DNA of 48,462 nucleotides. Origin: Polaromonas sp. Lineage in GTDB: Bacteria; Pseudomonadota; Gammaproteobacteria; Burkholderiales; Burkholderiaceae_C. The stretch lies in NCBI GenBank assembly GCA_013823635.1, contig PNML01000013.1, forward strand, positions 1 to 48,462, written 5' to 3'. The notes beneath the pieces are model-generated. The model saw only the letters and a list, made by a program, of their open reading frames with translations. It was not told the origin of the DNA and did not search any database. Position numbers and translations under genes: made by a program. Within the stretch, counting starts at the first letter, position 1. Every line of letters begins with the position of its first letter. This document shows, one piece after another, positions 1 through 8,176 of the stretch.

Positions 1-905
1 CCGCCTTCGATGCGCTTGGCGATTTCAATTTCGCCTTCGCGGGTCAGCAGTTCGACCGTGCCCATTTCGCGCATGTACATGCGCACGGGGTCGGTGGTGC
101 GGCCAAATTCGCTGTCGACGGTGGACAGGGCCGCTTCGGCCTCTTCCTCGGCTTCTTCTTCGGTCGCGGCCGTGGGACCGGTGTTGTTCAGCAGCAGGGT
201 CTCGGCATCGGGCGTTTGCTCGTACACCGCCACGCCCATGTCGTTGAGCAGGGAGATGACAACTTCCAGTGTTTCCGCTTCCACCAGTTTGTCGGGCAGG
301 TGGTCGTTGATCTCGCCGTGGGTCAGGTAGCCGCGGGTTTTGCCCAGCTTGATCAGGGCTTTGAGGTGGTTGCGGCGGGACTGGGCTTCTTCCTCAGACA
401 GCACCGTTTCGTCCAGGCCGAACTCTTTCATCAAGGCGCGTTCTTTGGCCTTGCTGATTTTCATGCGCAGCGGCTTGACCTTTTCCACCGTGGCGGTGGT
501 TTCGGTGGTTTCGGCCACTTCGGGCTCCCCTTCGAGGTCGCTGTCGATGTCCGACAGGTCGGCGTCGTCCAGGTTCTCACCCTTGCTTTTGGCTTTGGGT
601 CCACTTTTGGCCGCTGGTGCGGCTTTGGCTGCTCGGGCGGGTTTTTTCTTGGGGGCTGGTTCGGTGGTCGAAGGGGGTGCTGCCGCTGGCTCCGTCACGG
701 CTTTGCGCACCGTTTTCACGGTCTTGCCATCGGTGGCAGCGGGGGTCGCCACGCGCCGCACGGTGGCCACTTTGGCCACAGGGGCGGCCGCTGGGGCCGC
801 TGCTGCAGGCGTCGCTGCGGGCGCGGGCGCGGGCGCCGCAGTTGCAACCACTTTGGACACTTTTTTGACCACCACGACGGTGGGTGCGGATTTTTTTGCG
901 GTCAT
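1..905 (-). CDS. rpoD: RNA polymerase sigma factor RpoD (sigma-70), N-terminal part, cut by window edge
   Basis: This is the start of the housekeeping sigma factor, which directs RNA polymerase to vegetative promoters. The ATG is at 905-903 (MTAKKSAPTVVVVKK) and the frame stays open to base 1, so the core-binding and DNA-binding regions 2-4 lie outside the window. About 110 residues of Ala/Lys/Pro-rich low-complexity sequence come first. Region 1.1 follows (ALIKLGKTRGYLTHGEINDH, then LPDKLVEAETLE), then an acidic Glu/Ala stretch, then region 1.2 (DPVRMYMREMGTVELLTREG). The basic Ala-rich extension is longer than in E. coli RpoD; I recall similar extensions in other betaproteobacteria. It lies downstream of dnaG on the same strand, as in the macromolecular synthesis operon. 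Confidence 0.95.
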   Translation of the reverse strand, partial: MTAKKSAPTVVVVKKVSKVVATAAPAPAPAATPAAAAPAAAPVAKVATVRRVATPAATDGKTVKTVRKAVTEPAAAPPSTTEPAPKKKPARAAKAAPAAKSGPKAKSKGENLDDADLSDIDSDLEGEPEVAETTETTATVEKVKPLRMKISKAKERALMKEFGLDETVLSEEEAQSRRNHLKALIKLGKTRGYLTHGEINDHLPDKLVEAETLEVVISLLNDMGVAVYEQTPDAETLLLNNTGPTAATEEEAEEEAEAALSTVDSEFGRTTDPVRMYMREMGTVELLTREGEIEIAKRIEG

Positions 906-1202
906 GCAAACCTCTTGAACAAAACGGTGCAGGCCCTGCCGGGTGCCCACACGGTCTCGGTACAGACGACCCGGTTCAAGTCAACGGGGCGGGCACACAG
1001 AGCCGTGGCGACATGCAAAGACAGAAGCACAGGGAAAGGCCGTGGCACCACGCGGGAGTCGGGGCACTGCCTGGCAAGCTGGTGAGGGCGAACATTTGGT
1101 GTGCAGTCCTTGCGGGGTGTGGCCTGGAACAGGGTCCAACAGTCCATTGCGGAGGGTGGCCGGGGCCGGAGGTGCTGCTGTCGCGCTTGCAAAAACCCTT
1201 CC

Positions 1203-1208
1203 ATTATA
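1203..1208 (-). promoter_or_regulatory. Candidate -10 element for rpoD, overlapping the dnaG stop codon
   Basis: On the minus strand the bases read TATAAT, a perfect sigma-70 -10 hexamer, and its TAA is the dnaG stop codon. No good -35 lies 16-18 bases upstream, so the promoter may be weak, extended or activator-dependent. A transcript from here would have a leader of about 290 bases before the rpoD ATG at 905. That stretch (906-1202) holds no gene, tRNA or clear terminator that I can see. Confidence 0.4.
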
Positions 1209-3306
1209 CCTTTGAACTTGGTGCGGGCTGTTGCAGGGCCAACCGGCGCTCGTACAAGGTCTTGTAGGTCTGCAAGGCCTCGGGGTGGTGGTTGGCCTCT
1301 GCCAATGCTTGTCTTTCCCTGGCCATCAGATCGTCAATGTGCATGCGCCGCAGGGCCTCGCGCACCTCGCGTTGGGTGTCCGGTGGTGCCGACGGGGCCG
1401 TGTCACCCGCACCTGCAGCTGGCGCTTGCAGCATCAGCGCCTGGCCCATGAGGCGGTTGGCCGTGTCGGCAAAAGGCTGAGTGTGCATGGCCTGCTGCAG
1501 CACCGCCCAGGTTTGTGCGCCGTGTTCGTGCCATTGGGCCTCCAGCCAGCGAAACAGACTGCCCAGTGGCTCGGCCTGCTTGGCCAGCAAGTGCTGGTCC
1601 TCCGAGGTGAGCCATTCGGGTGCCTGGGGGTGGCTGAGCAAGGTGCGAGCCAAAAAATCGGCGCGTGTGTTGTGGGGCACCGCCTGGCCACCCAGGCTGA
1701 CGGCGCCTGCGCGCAAGCGCTCATCTTCCCGGTCAGCCGGTGTCCACTTTTTGCTTTTGTTCGGTGTCCAGGGTTTGGTTGGTCGCTTTCCCCCTGTGCC
1801 GTGGGGGCGGCTGAGCGGGCCCTCGCTACCGGTCCAGGTCTCCTCACCGAACGGGTGGGCAACCGAGTCTGGCTCCATCGGCTCCCAGGGGTGTTCTGCG
1901 GGGTGTGGCTTGCCAGGCCCATGGCGGCCCTTGTGGGCGGTCTCGGGAGCCAGCTGCCAGAGGTCAGACAGTTCGGTCACGGCCAAACCAATGCGTTGGG
2001 CCAGCTCACCCAACAATTGCCGCTTCAGCGCGCCGTCAGGCAGGGCAGACCACAGGGGTTTGGCATGGCTGGCCATCAGGGCACGGCCCTCGGCTGTGGC
2101 CAGGTCGCAGCGGGCGGCTGCTGTGTCCTGCATGAATTGGCTCAGCGGCACCGCCTCTTGCACCCGTTGGGCGAAGGCGGGTGCACCGTTGGCGCGGATG
2201 AAGCTGTCGGGGTCGTGTTCCGGCGGCAGAAACAGAAACTTGATGCTGCGGGTGTCCTGGGCAAACGGCAGGCTGGCCACCATGGCCTTGACGGCGGCCC
2301 GCTGCCCGGCGGCATCGCCGTCAAAGCTGAACACCACGGCATCGGTGAACCGAAACAGCTTGTGGACATGCTCGGCGGTGCACGCCGTGCCCAGGGTGGC
2401 CACCGCGTTGGCAAATCCCAGCTGCGCCAGGGCCACGACATCCATGTAGCCCTCTGTCACCAGTGCGTATCCGGCCGCTCTGATGGGAGTGCGCGCTTCG
2501 AACAGGCCATAGAGTTCGCGGCCCTTGCTGAACACCGGGGTCTCTGGGCTGTTGAGGTACTTGGGTTCGCCTTTGTCCAGCACCCGTCCGCCGAAGCCAA
2601 TGGTTTCCCCTTTGACGTTGCGGATGGGAAACATGATGCGGTCACGGAATCGGTCGTAGCGCTTGGCCTGTTGGTGGCCGGGCGGGGTCGGCGGTGGGTG
2701 GCCTTCCGCCGACAGGGGTTCTGGCGCGTTGGGGCCATCCGGGGCAATCACGAGACCTGCCTCCACCAGCCGGGCGTCAGCATAGTCGGGCACCATGCTG
2801 GCCAGCGCACGCCAGCCCTGCGGGGCGTAGCCCAAACCAAAGGCGCGGGCGATTTCACCCGACAGCCCCCGGCCCTTCAGGTATTCAATGGCGCGCGGGG
2901 ACGTGCGCAGGTGCCTTTGGTAGCCCTTGGCCACGTCGTTGAGCAGTGCCGTCAGCGACTGCTGTTGTTCCTGTATGGCTTTTTGCCGCGCCCTGTCCTG
3001 AGGGGGGGTGTCGTCTTCGGGAATCTGCAGGCCGGTCTGCTGGGCCAGGTCTTTGACCGCTTCGACGAAGCCCATGCCCACGTGCTCCATGAGGAACGAG
3101 ATGGCATTGCCATTGGCCCCACAGCCGAAGCAGTGGTAGAACTGTTTGCTGGGACTGACGCTGAAGGAAGGGGACTTTTCCCCATGGAACGGGCACAGGC
3201 CCATGAAGTTGGCGCCGCCTTTTTTGAGCTGGACGTGCTGACCGACCACATCGACCACGTCCACGCGGGCCAACAGTTCCTGAATGAAAGACTGGGGGAT
3301 GCTCAC
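1204..3306 (-). CDS. dnaG: DNA primase DnaG
   Basis: DnaG synthesises the RNA primers for lagging-strand replication. The start is GTG at 3306 (MSIPQSFIQELLARVDVVDV), 700 aa, somewhat longer than E. coli DnaG (581 aa). An N-terminal zinc-binding domain has C38, H41, C59 and C62 (CPFHGEKSPSF, YHCFGCGANG). The catalytic core carries RIMFPIRNVKGETIGFGGR and a Toprim fold with E285 (VTEGYMDVVAL) and D329/D331 (FSFDGDAAG). A low-complexity Pro/Gly/Lys linker at roughly 440-540 precedes the C-terminal helicase-binding region, which accounts for the extra length. rpoD follows about 300 bases downstream on the same strand. Upstream lies a diguanylate cyclase gene rather than rpsU. Confidence 0.97.
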   Translation of the reverse strand: MSIPQSFIQELLARVDVVDVVGQHVQLKKGGANFMGLCPFHGEKSPSFSVSPSKQFYHCFGCGANGNAISFLMEHVGMGFVEAVKDLAQQTGLQIPEDDTPPQDRARQKAIQEQQQSLTALLNDVAKGYQRHLRTSPRAIEYLKGRGLSGEIARAFGLGYAPQGWRALASMVPDYADARLVEAGLVIAPDGPNAPEPLSAEGHPPPTPPGHQQAKRYDRFRDRIMFPIRNVKGETIGFGGRVLDKGEPKYLNSPETPVFSKGRELYGLFEARTPIRAAGYALVTEGYMDVVALAQLGFANAVATLGTACTAEHVHKLFRFTDAVVFSFDGDAAGQRAAVKAMVASLPFAQDTRSIKFLFLPPEHDPDSFIRANGAPAFAQRVQEAVPLSQFMQDTAAARCDLATAEGRALMASHAKPLWSALPDGALKRQLLGELAQRIGLAVTELSDLWQLAPETAHKGRHGPGKPHPAEHPWEPMEPDSVAHPFGEETWTGSEGPLSRPHGTGGKRPTKPWTPNKSKKWTPADREDERLRAGAVSLGGQAVPHNTRADFLARTLLSHPQAPEWLTSEDQHLLAKQAEPLGSLFRWLEAQWHEHGAQTWAVLQQAMHTQPFADTANRLMGQALMLQAPAAGAGDTAPSAPPDTQREVREALRRMHIDDLMARERQALAEANHHPEALQTYKTLYERRLALQQPAPSSKV

Positions 3307-3405
3307 GGCGGCATTGTGCCCGAGGCACGTACCGGGGCGGCGGTGATTTGAACGCGGTGCGCCCGAACTGCCCCGATGCGTCGGCCGCGTTGTTGCCTGC
3401 CGCGC

Positions 3406-4914
3406 TCAGCTGGCAGCGAACACGCGGTTTTTACCGGCGCGCTTGGCCAGGTACATGGCGTGGTCGGCGCGTTTGATGGCGTCTTCCGGTGTTTCGTTGG
3501 CTTCCAGCAAAGCGACACCCGCACTGAAGGTGATGAGCAAGCGCTGCTTGTCCTGCAGGAAAAAACGCTTGGTGAGTTCTCGTTGCAATCGCTGCATGGC
3601 TTCGACGGCGTGGTCAATGCCGGTGTCGGGCAGCAAAATGACGAATTCTTCACCGCCGTAGCGGGCCATGGTGTCCTGGGGGCGCATGCTGGTGCGGGCC
3701 ACTGCCACCAGGTGGGTCAGAGCGGCATCACCTGTTTTGTGCCCATGGGTGTCGTTGAGCAGCTTGAAGTTGTCGATGTCCAGCATGGCCAGGCAGAGGT
3801 TGGACCCCTTGCGGCGTGCGGCCATCACCTCCCGGGCGAAGGCTTCATCCAGCCCACGGCGGTTCAAGGCGCCGGTCAGCGGGTCCAACCGTGCCTGTAC
3901 GCTGGCCTTGTCCAATTCCCCCTGGAGTTTGACAATTTCTTCTTCGGCCTGAATGGCCCGTTCGCGGATGTGGCGCAGCTCGCTGCTGGTCTGACGGGCG
4001 CTTTCTTCCATGATCCGGGTGGCGGACAGCACTTCTTGCAATGCTGGGCCAATTTCTTCCAGTGTGGTGGCGTCCTCCAAAACCTTCGCAAAGTCTTCCA
4101 CCTCATGACGGTAGTCACCGGTGGTGTCCGTCATCAGCGACAGGCGCTCGATGAAGGTGGCCAGCATGAATTTGACCTGGGCCTGTACCTCGATGGCCCG
4201 CGCCTTGGCCTCGGTCTGCTTGGCGATGACGTCCTGCAGCTTGCGCTTGACGTCGTCCAGGCGTTTCAGGTTCAGTGGGGGCTTGGTGGCCTCCATGAGC
4301 GCGTCCACTTGGCCCACCAACCAGCGGTCTTCGATGCCAAGGGCTGAAATGTTCTCGAACACCAGGTTGAGCAGGTGCAGCAGCGTGCTTCGGATGGCCC
4401 CCTGCTCTTCGCCAACAAAGGACAGGCGCAGGTTGAAATTGGCGATGGCCTGCTTGACGCTCGCCACATCCACCGACGGATTGCGCAGCACTTGCACCAC
4501 TTCGGCCACCTGGCGGGCAAAGCGCTCGTCATCGGCGTCGAGTGCGGGCAGTGCGTGCTCCACCAGTCGGGCGACCTGTTCCCGCAGGTCCATGGTGGCC
4601 TTGGTGGGTGGTTGTTCACTGCAGTGCAGCTCCACTTTGCTCACGTAGTCCAGCAGGGTGTTGCGGAAGGCTGCCCAGTTGTGCTGGGTGATGGCACTTT
4701 CCACGGCGGCCACGGCCTTGGCCAACTCGGTGTCATGCGCCGGCAAAGAGAGGGCCACTCGCCGCAAGGCTTCGTCTGGAAATGAAGCGCGGGCCTTGGT
4801 GCCCGCGATTTCGTGGTAAGCCGCCTCGTAATTTTCAGGCGACGGCAACTGCTTGCGTTCGGCAATGAGCTTGAACGCGTCGCGTGCGATTTCTGCTGGT
4901 TTTCGTTCGGTCAT
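3406..4914 (-). CDS. GGDEF-domain diguanylate cyclase (cytosolic)
   Basis: Predicted to make cyclic di-GMP from two GTP. I start it at the ATG at 4914 (MTERKPAEIARDAFKLIAER) because the in-frame sequence upstream is not protein-like; this gives 502 aa. Residues 1 to about 300 are a mostly helical region without membrane segments whose family I cannot name. A helical linker at about 305-335 (AIQAEEEIVKLQGELDKA) leads into the GGDEF domain (DPLTGALNRRGLDEAF). The active-site loop is GGEEF at 420-424. RPQD at 411-414 fits the RxxD inhibitory I-site, so product inhibition is likely. It ends 99 bases before dnaG on the same strand, so partial co-transcription with dnaG is possible. Confidence 0.9.
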   Translation of the reverse strand: MTERKPAEIARDAFKLIAERKQLPSPENYEAAYHEIAGTKARASFPDEALRRVALSLPAHDTELAKAVAAVESAITQHNWAAFRNTLLDYVSKVELHCSEQPPTKATMDLREQVARLVEHALPALDADDERFARQVAEVVQVLRNPSVDVASVKQAIANFNLRLSFVGEEQGAIRSTLLHLLNLVFENISALGIEDRWLVGQVDALMEATKPPLNLKRLDDVKRKLQDVIAKQTEAKARAIEVQAQVKFMLATFIERLSLMTDTTGDYRHEVEDFAKVLEDATTLEEIGPALQEVLSATRIMEESARQTSSELRHIRERAIQAEEEIVKLQGELDKASVQARLDPLTGALNRRGLDEAFAREVMAARRKGSNLCLAMLDIDNFKLLNDTHGHKTGDAALTHLVAVARTSMRPQDTMARYGGEEFVILLPDTGIDHAVEAMQRLQRELTKRFFLQDKQRLLITFSAGVALLEANETPEDAIKRADHAMYLAKRAGKNRVFAAS

Positions 4915-5057
4915 GGGTTCAAGGGAAGGCCAGGAAATTGGAAAAAACCGCCATTGCGCCTTTCCCGCATCCAACGCGCACCATTGTCACCTGAATTGCT
5001 GACCGATTTGTGAGCACAGGGGGAATGCTGATCCCGGTCTGTGCATAAAAAACACAC

Positions 5058-5816
5058 TCAGCGTGGTGCGAGGCGAATGGCGCCGTCGAGTCGGATCACT
5101 TCACCATTGAGCATGTCGTTTTCGATGATGTGGCGGGCCAGTTTGGCGTAGTCCTCAGGGGTTCCCAACCGGCTGGGGAATGGCACGCCCGCTGCCAATG
5201 CATCTTGCACCTCTTTGGGCATGCCAAACAGCATGGGTGTGCCGAAAATGCCCGGCGCGATGGTCATGTTGCGGATGCCGTTTCGTGCCAGGTCACGCGC
5301 CACGGGCAGTGTCATGCCCACAATGCCGCCTTTGGATGCGGCATAGGCGGCCTGGCCAATCTGTCCGTCGTAGGCGGCCACGCTGGCGGTGGAGATCATC
5401 ACGCCCCGTTCGCCGGTGCTCTCCGGCTCGTTGTGGCACATGGCTTCGGCCGCCAGGCGGATCATGTTGAAACTGCCCACCAGGTTGACCATGATGGTCT
5501 TGGTGTAGAGGCCGAGGTTGTGCGCGCCTGCTTTGCCCACCGTTTTTTCGGCGGGGGCAATGCCAGCGCAGTTGATCAAGCCCACCAGTTTGCCCATGGC
5601 AGTGGCGGCCGCTACCACGGCTTGGCCGTCTGCCTCGTTGCTGACATCGCACTTGACGAATGTGCCGCCGATGTCCTTGGCCACTGCCTGGCCTTTGTCC
5701 ACCTGCATGTCGGCAATCACCACCTTGCCGCCCTGTGCGGCCAGCATGCGTGCGGTGCCTTCCCCAAGACCCGATGCGCCACCGGTGACGATGAATACCT
5801 TGCCTGAAATTTGCAT
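5058..5816 (-). CDS. SDR-family 3-hydroxyacyl-CoA dehydrogenase (HSD17B10-like)
   Basis: A short-chain dehydrogenase of 252 aa starting [20 protein letters not shown]. It has the NAD-binding TGGASGLG at 11-18, NCAG at 82-85, Ser145 ([10 protein letters not shown]) and the catalytic pair Tyr158/Lys162 (YAASK). The overall pattern fits the type II 3-hydroxyacyl-CoA / 2-methyl-3-hydroxybutyryl-CoA dehydrogenase group, which acts in fatty-acid and isoleucine breakdown. The exact substrate is inference. An AGGAG Shine-Dalgarno lies 5 bases before the ATG. A perfect operator palindrome sits immediately upstream (5836-5857), which suggests tight regulation. No other beta-oxidation gene is adjacent. 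Confidence 0.88.
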   Translation of the reverse strand: MQISGKVFIVTGGASGLGEGTARMLAAQGGKVVIADMQVDKGQAVAKDIGGTFVKCDVSNEADGQAVVAAATAMGKLVGLINCAGIAPAEKTVGKAGAHNLGLYTKTIMVNLVGSFNMIRLAAEAMCHNEPESTGERGVMISTASVAAYDGQIGQAAYAASKGGIVGMTLPVARDLARNGIRNMTIAPGIFGTPMLFGMPKEVQDALAAGVPFPSRLGTPEDYAKLARHIIENDMLNGEVIRLDGAIRLAPR

Positions 5817-5835
5817 GACATCTCCTGAGTTATTG

Positions 5836-5857
5836 TTGACGTTTACGTAAACGTCAA
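5836..5857 (-). promoter_or_regulatory. Perfect 22-bp operator palindrome within the SDR gene promoter
   Basis: Two 11-base arms, TTGACGTTTAC and its exact complement, meet without a spacer. On the minus strand the upstream arm begins with TTGACG, a good -35. Seventeen bases later comes AATAAC, a 4/6 match to the -10, so the palindrome fills the -35 and the spacer. A bound protein would cover the promoter. The core TTTACGTAAA resembles operators I recall for LiuR-type MerR regulators of branched-chain amino-acid and fatty-acid breakdown. That assignment is from memory and is not proven here. Confidence 0.75.
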
Positions 5858-5921
5858 TCAAAAGCGACGATTATCGTCCAGCTCGGGTGACAAGGCCAGC
5901 GGTGGTGGGTCCGGCAGACGC

Positions 5922-5947
5922 AAAAAAGCCCCGTACGAGGCGGGGCT
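5922..5947 (-). terminator. Rho-independent terminator of the iron-type binding-protein gene
   Basis: A 7-bp stem (AGCCCCG / CGGGGCT) with a 7-base loop is followed on the minus strand by six T residues. It lies about 20 bases beyond the stop of the binding-protein gene at 5968 and separates it from the SDR promoter. Confidence 0.88.
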
Positions 5948-5967
5948 GGTGGTGGGGAGGGGTGAAG

Positions 5968-7026
5968 TTATTTGTATCCCACGCGGTCCAGCATTTGCTG
6001 CACTTTGGTCAGGTTTTTGGCGACCACGGCCAATGGAATGGTGTCGGCCTTGAAATGGTGTCCGCCCATGGCCTTGAGGGCAGCGTTGTCCACCTGGACA
6101 CCAATGGCTGCGGGGTATTCGTTGTTTCCGTTGGCAAAATAATCTTGGGCAAACGGGCTGGCCAGGTACTCCATGAAGGCCACGGCATGGTCACGGTTCT
6201 TCGCGTATTTGGCCACGGCTGCACCTGCGATGTTGACGTGGGTGCCCTGCGTGCCCTGGTTGGGGAACACGATGCGCACTTTGTCCACCACGGCCTTGTC
6301 TTCCGCTTTGGTGGACTTGAACAAACGAGCCGCATAGTAGGTGTTGGTCAATGCAACCCCGCACTCGCCGGAGGCCACGGCCTTGATCTGGTCGGTGTCG
6401 CCGCCCTTGGGCGCACGTGCCATGTTGGCCACCATGCCTTTGAGCCAGGCCTCACCCTTTTCATCACCCAGGCGCTCCACCACCGTGGCAAACAGCGACA
6501 TGTTGTAGGGGTGGGAGCCCGAGCGGGTGCACAACAAACCCTTGAGTTTGGGGTCGGCCAGCTGTTCGTACGTGGCCACGTCTTCTATCTTGACGCGCAG
6601 GGGGTCGAACACGATCACCCGAGCGCGCGTGGAAAATCCTGTCCAGGTCACGCCCGATGGCCCAGCCGCAGCCCGCAGGTGAGATGGAATGGCGGCGTTC
6701 AATTTGGCGGACTGAATGGGTTGAAACAAGCCCTGGGCATCGGCAGACGCCATGCGGGCCGCATCCACCAGCAGCACGACGTCGGCAGGGGATGCGGCCC
6801 CCTCGGCCTTGAGTCGGGCGACAATGCCCGCATCATCCGCATCGACCCGGTTGATTTTGATGCCCGTGGTTCTGGTGAAGGTGTCGTACATCACCTCGTC
6901 TGTTGGGTAGTGCCGTGCCGAGTACAAGTTGAGCACCTTGTCTTGGGCGTGGGCCTGTCCGACAACGGTCAACGTGACCAACGCCAATGAGGCCAGTGTG
7001 GCGGGAGCAAACAGAGGTGTGCGCAT
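5968..7026 (-). CDS. Fe(III)-type ABC transporter periplasmic binding protein (FbpA/FutA-like)
   Basis: A 352-aa periplasmic binding protein. The start MRTPLFAPATLASLALVTLT opens a signal peptide ending near GQAHA-QDK. The mature protein begins KVLNLYSARHYPTDE, typical of the FbpA/FutA/AfuA ferric-binding family. The consecutive tyrosines Y230/Y231 (TNTYYAARLF) fit the family's iron-coordinating pair. No permease or ATPase gene is adjacent on either side, so it must use components encoded elsewhere. A Fur-box-like sequence lies upstream at 7101-7121 and a terminator follows at 5922-5947. Family assignment is firm; the ligand is inferred. Confidence 0.92.
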   Translation of the reverse strand: MRTPLFAPATLASLALVTLTVVGQAHAQDKVLNLYSARHYPTDEVMYDTFTRTTGIKINRVDADDAGIVARLKAEGAASPADVVLLVDAARMASADAQGLFQPIQSAKLNAAIPSHLRAAAGPSGVTWTGFSTRARVIVFDPLRVKIEDVATYEQLADPKLKGLLCTRSGSHPYNMSLFATVVERLGDEKGEAWLKGMVANMARAPKGGDTDQIKAVASGECGVALTNTYYAARLFKSTKAEDKAVVDKVRIVFPNQGTQGTHVNIAGAAVAKYAKNRDHAVAFMEYLASPFAQDYFANGNNEYPAAIGVQVDNAALKAMGGHHFKADTIPLAVVAKNLTKVQQMLDRVGYK

Positions 7027-7100
7027 GAGAGAGCCTTTCTGTGGGCCTGGGAATCCCGATCCAGGATCCAGGTGGGGTTGATGTGTTGGGATCTTATCAC

Positions 7101-7121
7101 AAACGCGAACCATTCCTATTT
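7101..7121 (-). promoter_or_regulatory. Candidate Fur box between the iron-type binding protein and the patatin gene
   Basis: Read on the minus strand, the 21 bases begin AAATAGGAATGG and end TTCGCGTTT. By hand I count 16 of 21 matches to the consensus-like AAATGAGAATG-ATTCTCATTT. The site is about 75 bases upstream of the binding-protein ATG and 7 bases before the divergent patatin ATG. It could therefore affect both genes. A weak -10 (TAAGAT) lies downstream of it on the minus strand. Confidence 0.45.
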
Positions 7122-7128
7122 AGTTTCT

Positions 7129-8073
7129 ATGCATTCCAATTTGTGGCATCGACGCCGCTGCCTGATCGCTGCTGGCGCTTGGACAGCGGCGGCTCTCAGC
7201 GGTTGTGCAACCCCTGACAAACCCCCCGCGGTGGGCAGCCCAGCACCTCCGGCGACCGTTGTCCCGCCATTGACCCTGCCTCCCCGGGTGGGGCTGGCCT
7301 TGGGGGGCGGGGCGGCGCGCGGGTTTGCCCATGTGGGGGTGATTGGTGTGCTGGAGCAGCAGGGCATTCGCCCCCACTGCGTGGTGGGTACCTCGGCGGG
7401 CAGCCTGGTGGCGGCGCTGTATGCCAGCGGAAAAAGCCATGCCGAGCTGGAAAAAGCCGCCCAGGCCATGGAGGAGGTGGTGCTGACCGACTGGACCCTG
7501 CCGTTTGCCAACCGTGGCATGTTGAAAGGTCAGGCTTTGTCCCGCTATGTGAACCAGCAGGTGAACAACCGCTTGCTGGAGCAGATGCCGCTGCCGTTGG
7601 GCATTGTGGCCACCGACCTGGCCAACGGCCAAGGCATCTTGTTCCAGCGGGGTGACACCGGCATGGCCGTGCGCGCTTCCAGTGCCGTTCCCGGCGTGTT
7701 CCAGCCGGTTGAAATTGCTGGCAGGGAATACGTGGACGGCGGCCTGGTGGCCCCTGTCCCGGTGCACTACGCCCAGCAAATGGGGGCAGAGTTGGTGATT
7801 GCCGTGGACATCTCCAGTGTTCCGGAGGGCAACGCGGCCACCGACACCCTCAAGGTCATGCTGCAGACCTTTGCCATCATGGGGCAGAGCATCAACCGGT
7901 ATGAACTGGCGGCGGCGCACGTGGTGGTGCGCCCCCGGTTGTCGGGTGTGGGCAGTGCGGCGTTTTCGGAACGCCAGCGCTCCATGGCCGCCGGGCGTGA
8001 GGCCATGCTGGCGGCGTTGCCCGAACTCAAGGCCCAGTTGGCAAAGCGGGCTGTGCCCGTGCCGCGTGGGTGA
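7129..8073 (+). CDS. Patatin-like phospholipase lipoprotein (RssA-type)
   Basis: A predicted lipid acyl hydrolase of 314 aa anchored as a lipoprotein. A basic, hydrophobic signal ends in the lipobox LSGC with C26 as the modified cysteine. A Pro-rich linker (27-52) follows. The patatin domain has the oxyanion loop GGGAARG (59-65), the nucleophile elbow GTSAG with Ser89, and the dyad Asp203 in DGG (YVDGGLVAP). I chose the ATG at 7129 because the signal peptide begins there; the upstream in-frame extension would cross the divergent promoter region. Substrate unknown. It is transcribed away from the iron-type binding-protein gene. Confidence 0.92.
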   Translation: MHSNLWHRRRCLIAAGAWTAAALSGCATPDKPPAVGSPAPPATVVPPLTLPPRVGLALGGGAARGFAHVGVIGVLEQQGIRPHCVVGTSAGSLVAALYASGKSHAELEKAAQAMEEVVLTDWTLPFANRGMLKGQALSRYVNQQVNNRLLEQMPLPLGIVATDLANGQGILFQRGDTGMAVRASSAVPGVFQPVEIAGREYVDGGLVAPVPVHYAQQMGAELVIAVDISSVPEGNAATDTLKVMLQTFAIMGQSINRYELAAAHVVVRPRLSGVGSAAFSERQRSMAAGREAMLAALPELKAQLAKRAVPVPRG

Positions 8074-8079
8074 AGACAC

Positions 8080-8109
8080 AAAAAAAGGCCCTGTCTTGCG
8101 ACAGGGCCT
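8080..8109 (-). terminator. Terminator of the phasin gene
   Basis: A perfect 10-bp stem (AGGCCCTGTC / GACAGGGCCT) with a 4-base loop is followed by a run of T residues on the minus strand. It lies about 70 bases beyond the phasin stop at 8177 and just after the convergent patatin stop. On the plus strand there is no T-run after the stem, so it acts mainly for phaP. Confidence 0.9.
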
Positions 8110-8176
8110 GAAGGGATCCGTGAAACTGAATTTCGAGAAGGATCCGAGGAGACAACCGGAAAAACGGGGTCAACAA

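Noticed and set aside
906-1202. Search for a tRNA, small RNA or small gene between dnaG and rpoD
   Set aside because: No cloverleaf, no convincing ribosome site with a conserved frame, and no terminator were visible. Small frames here lack any protein-like character.
1231-3351. Long open frame on the plus strand opposite dnaG
   Set aside because: No recognisable motif, and it covers the same bases as an intact DnaG with all catalytic residues. It is a third-position GC shadow.
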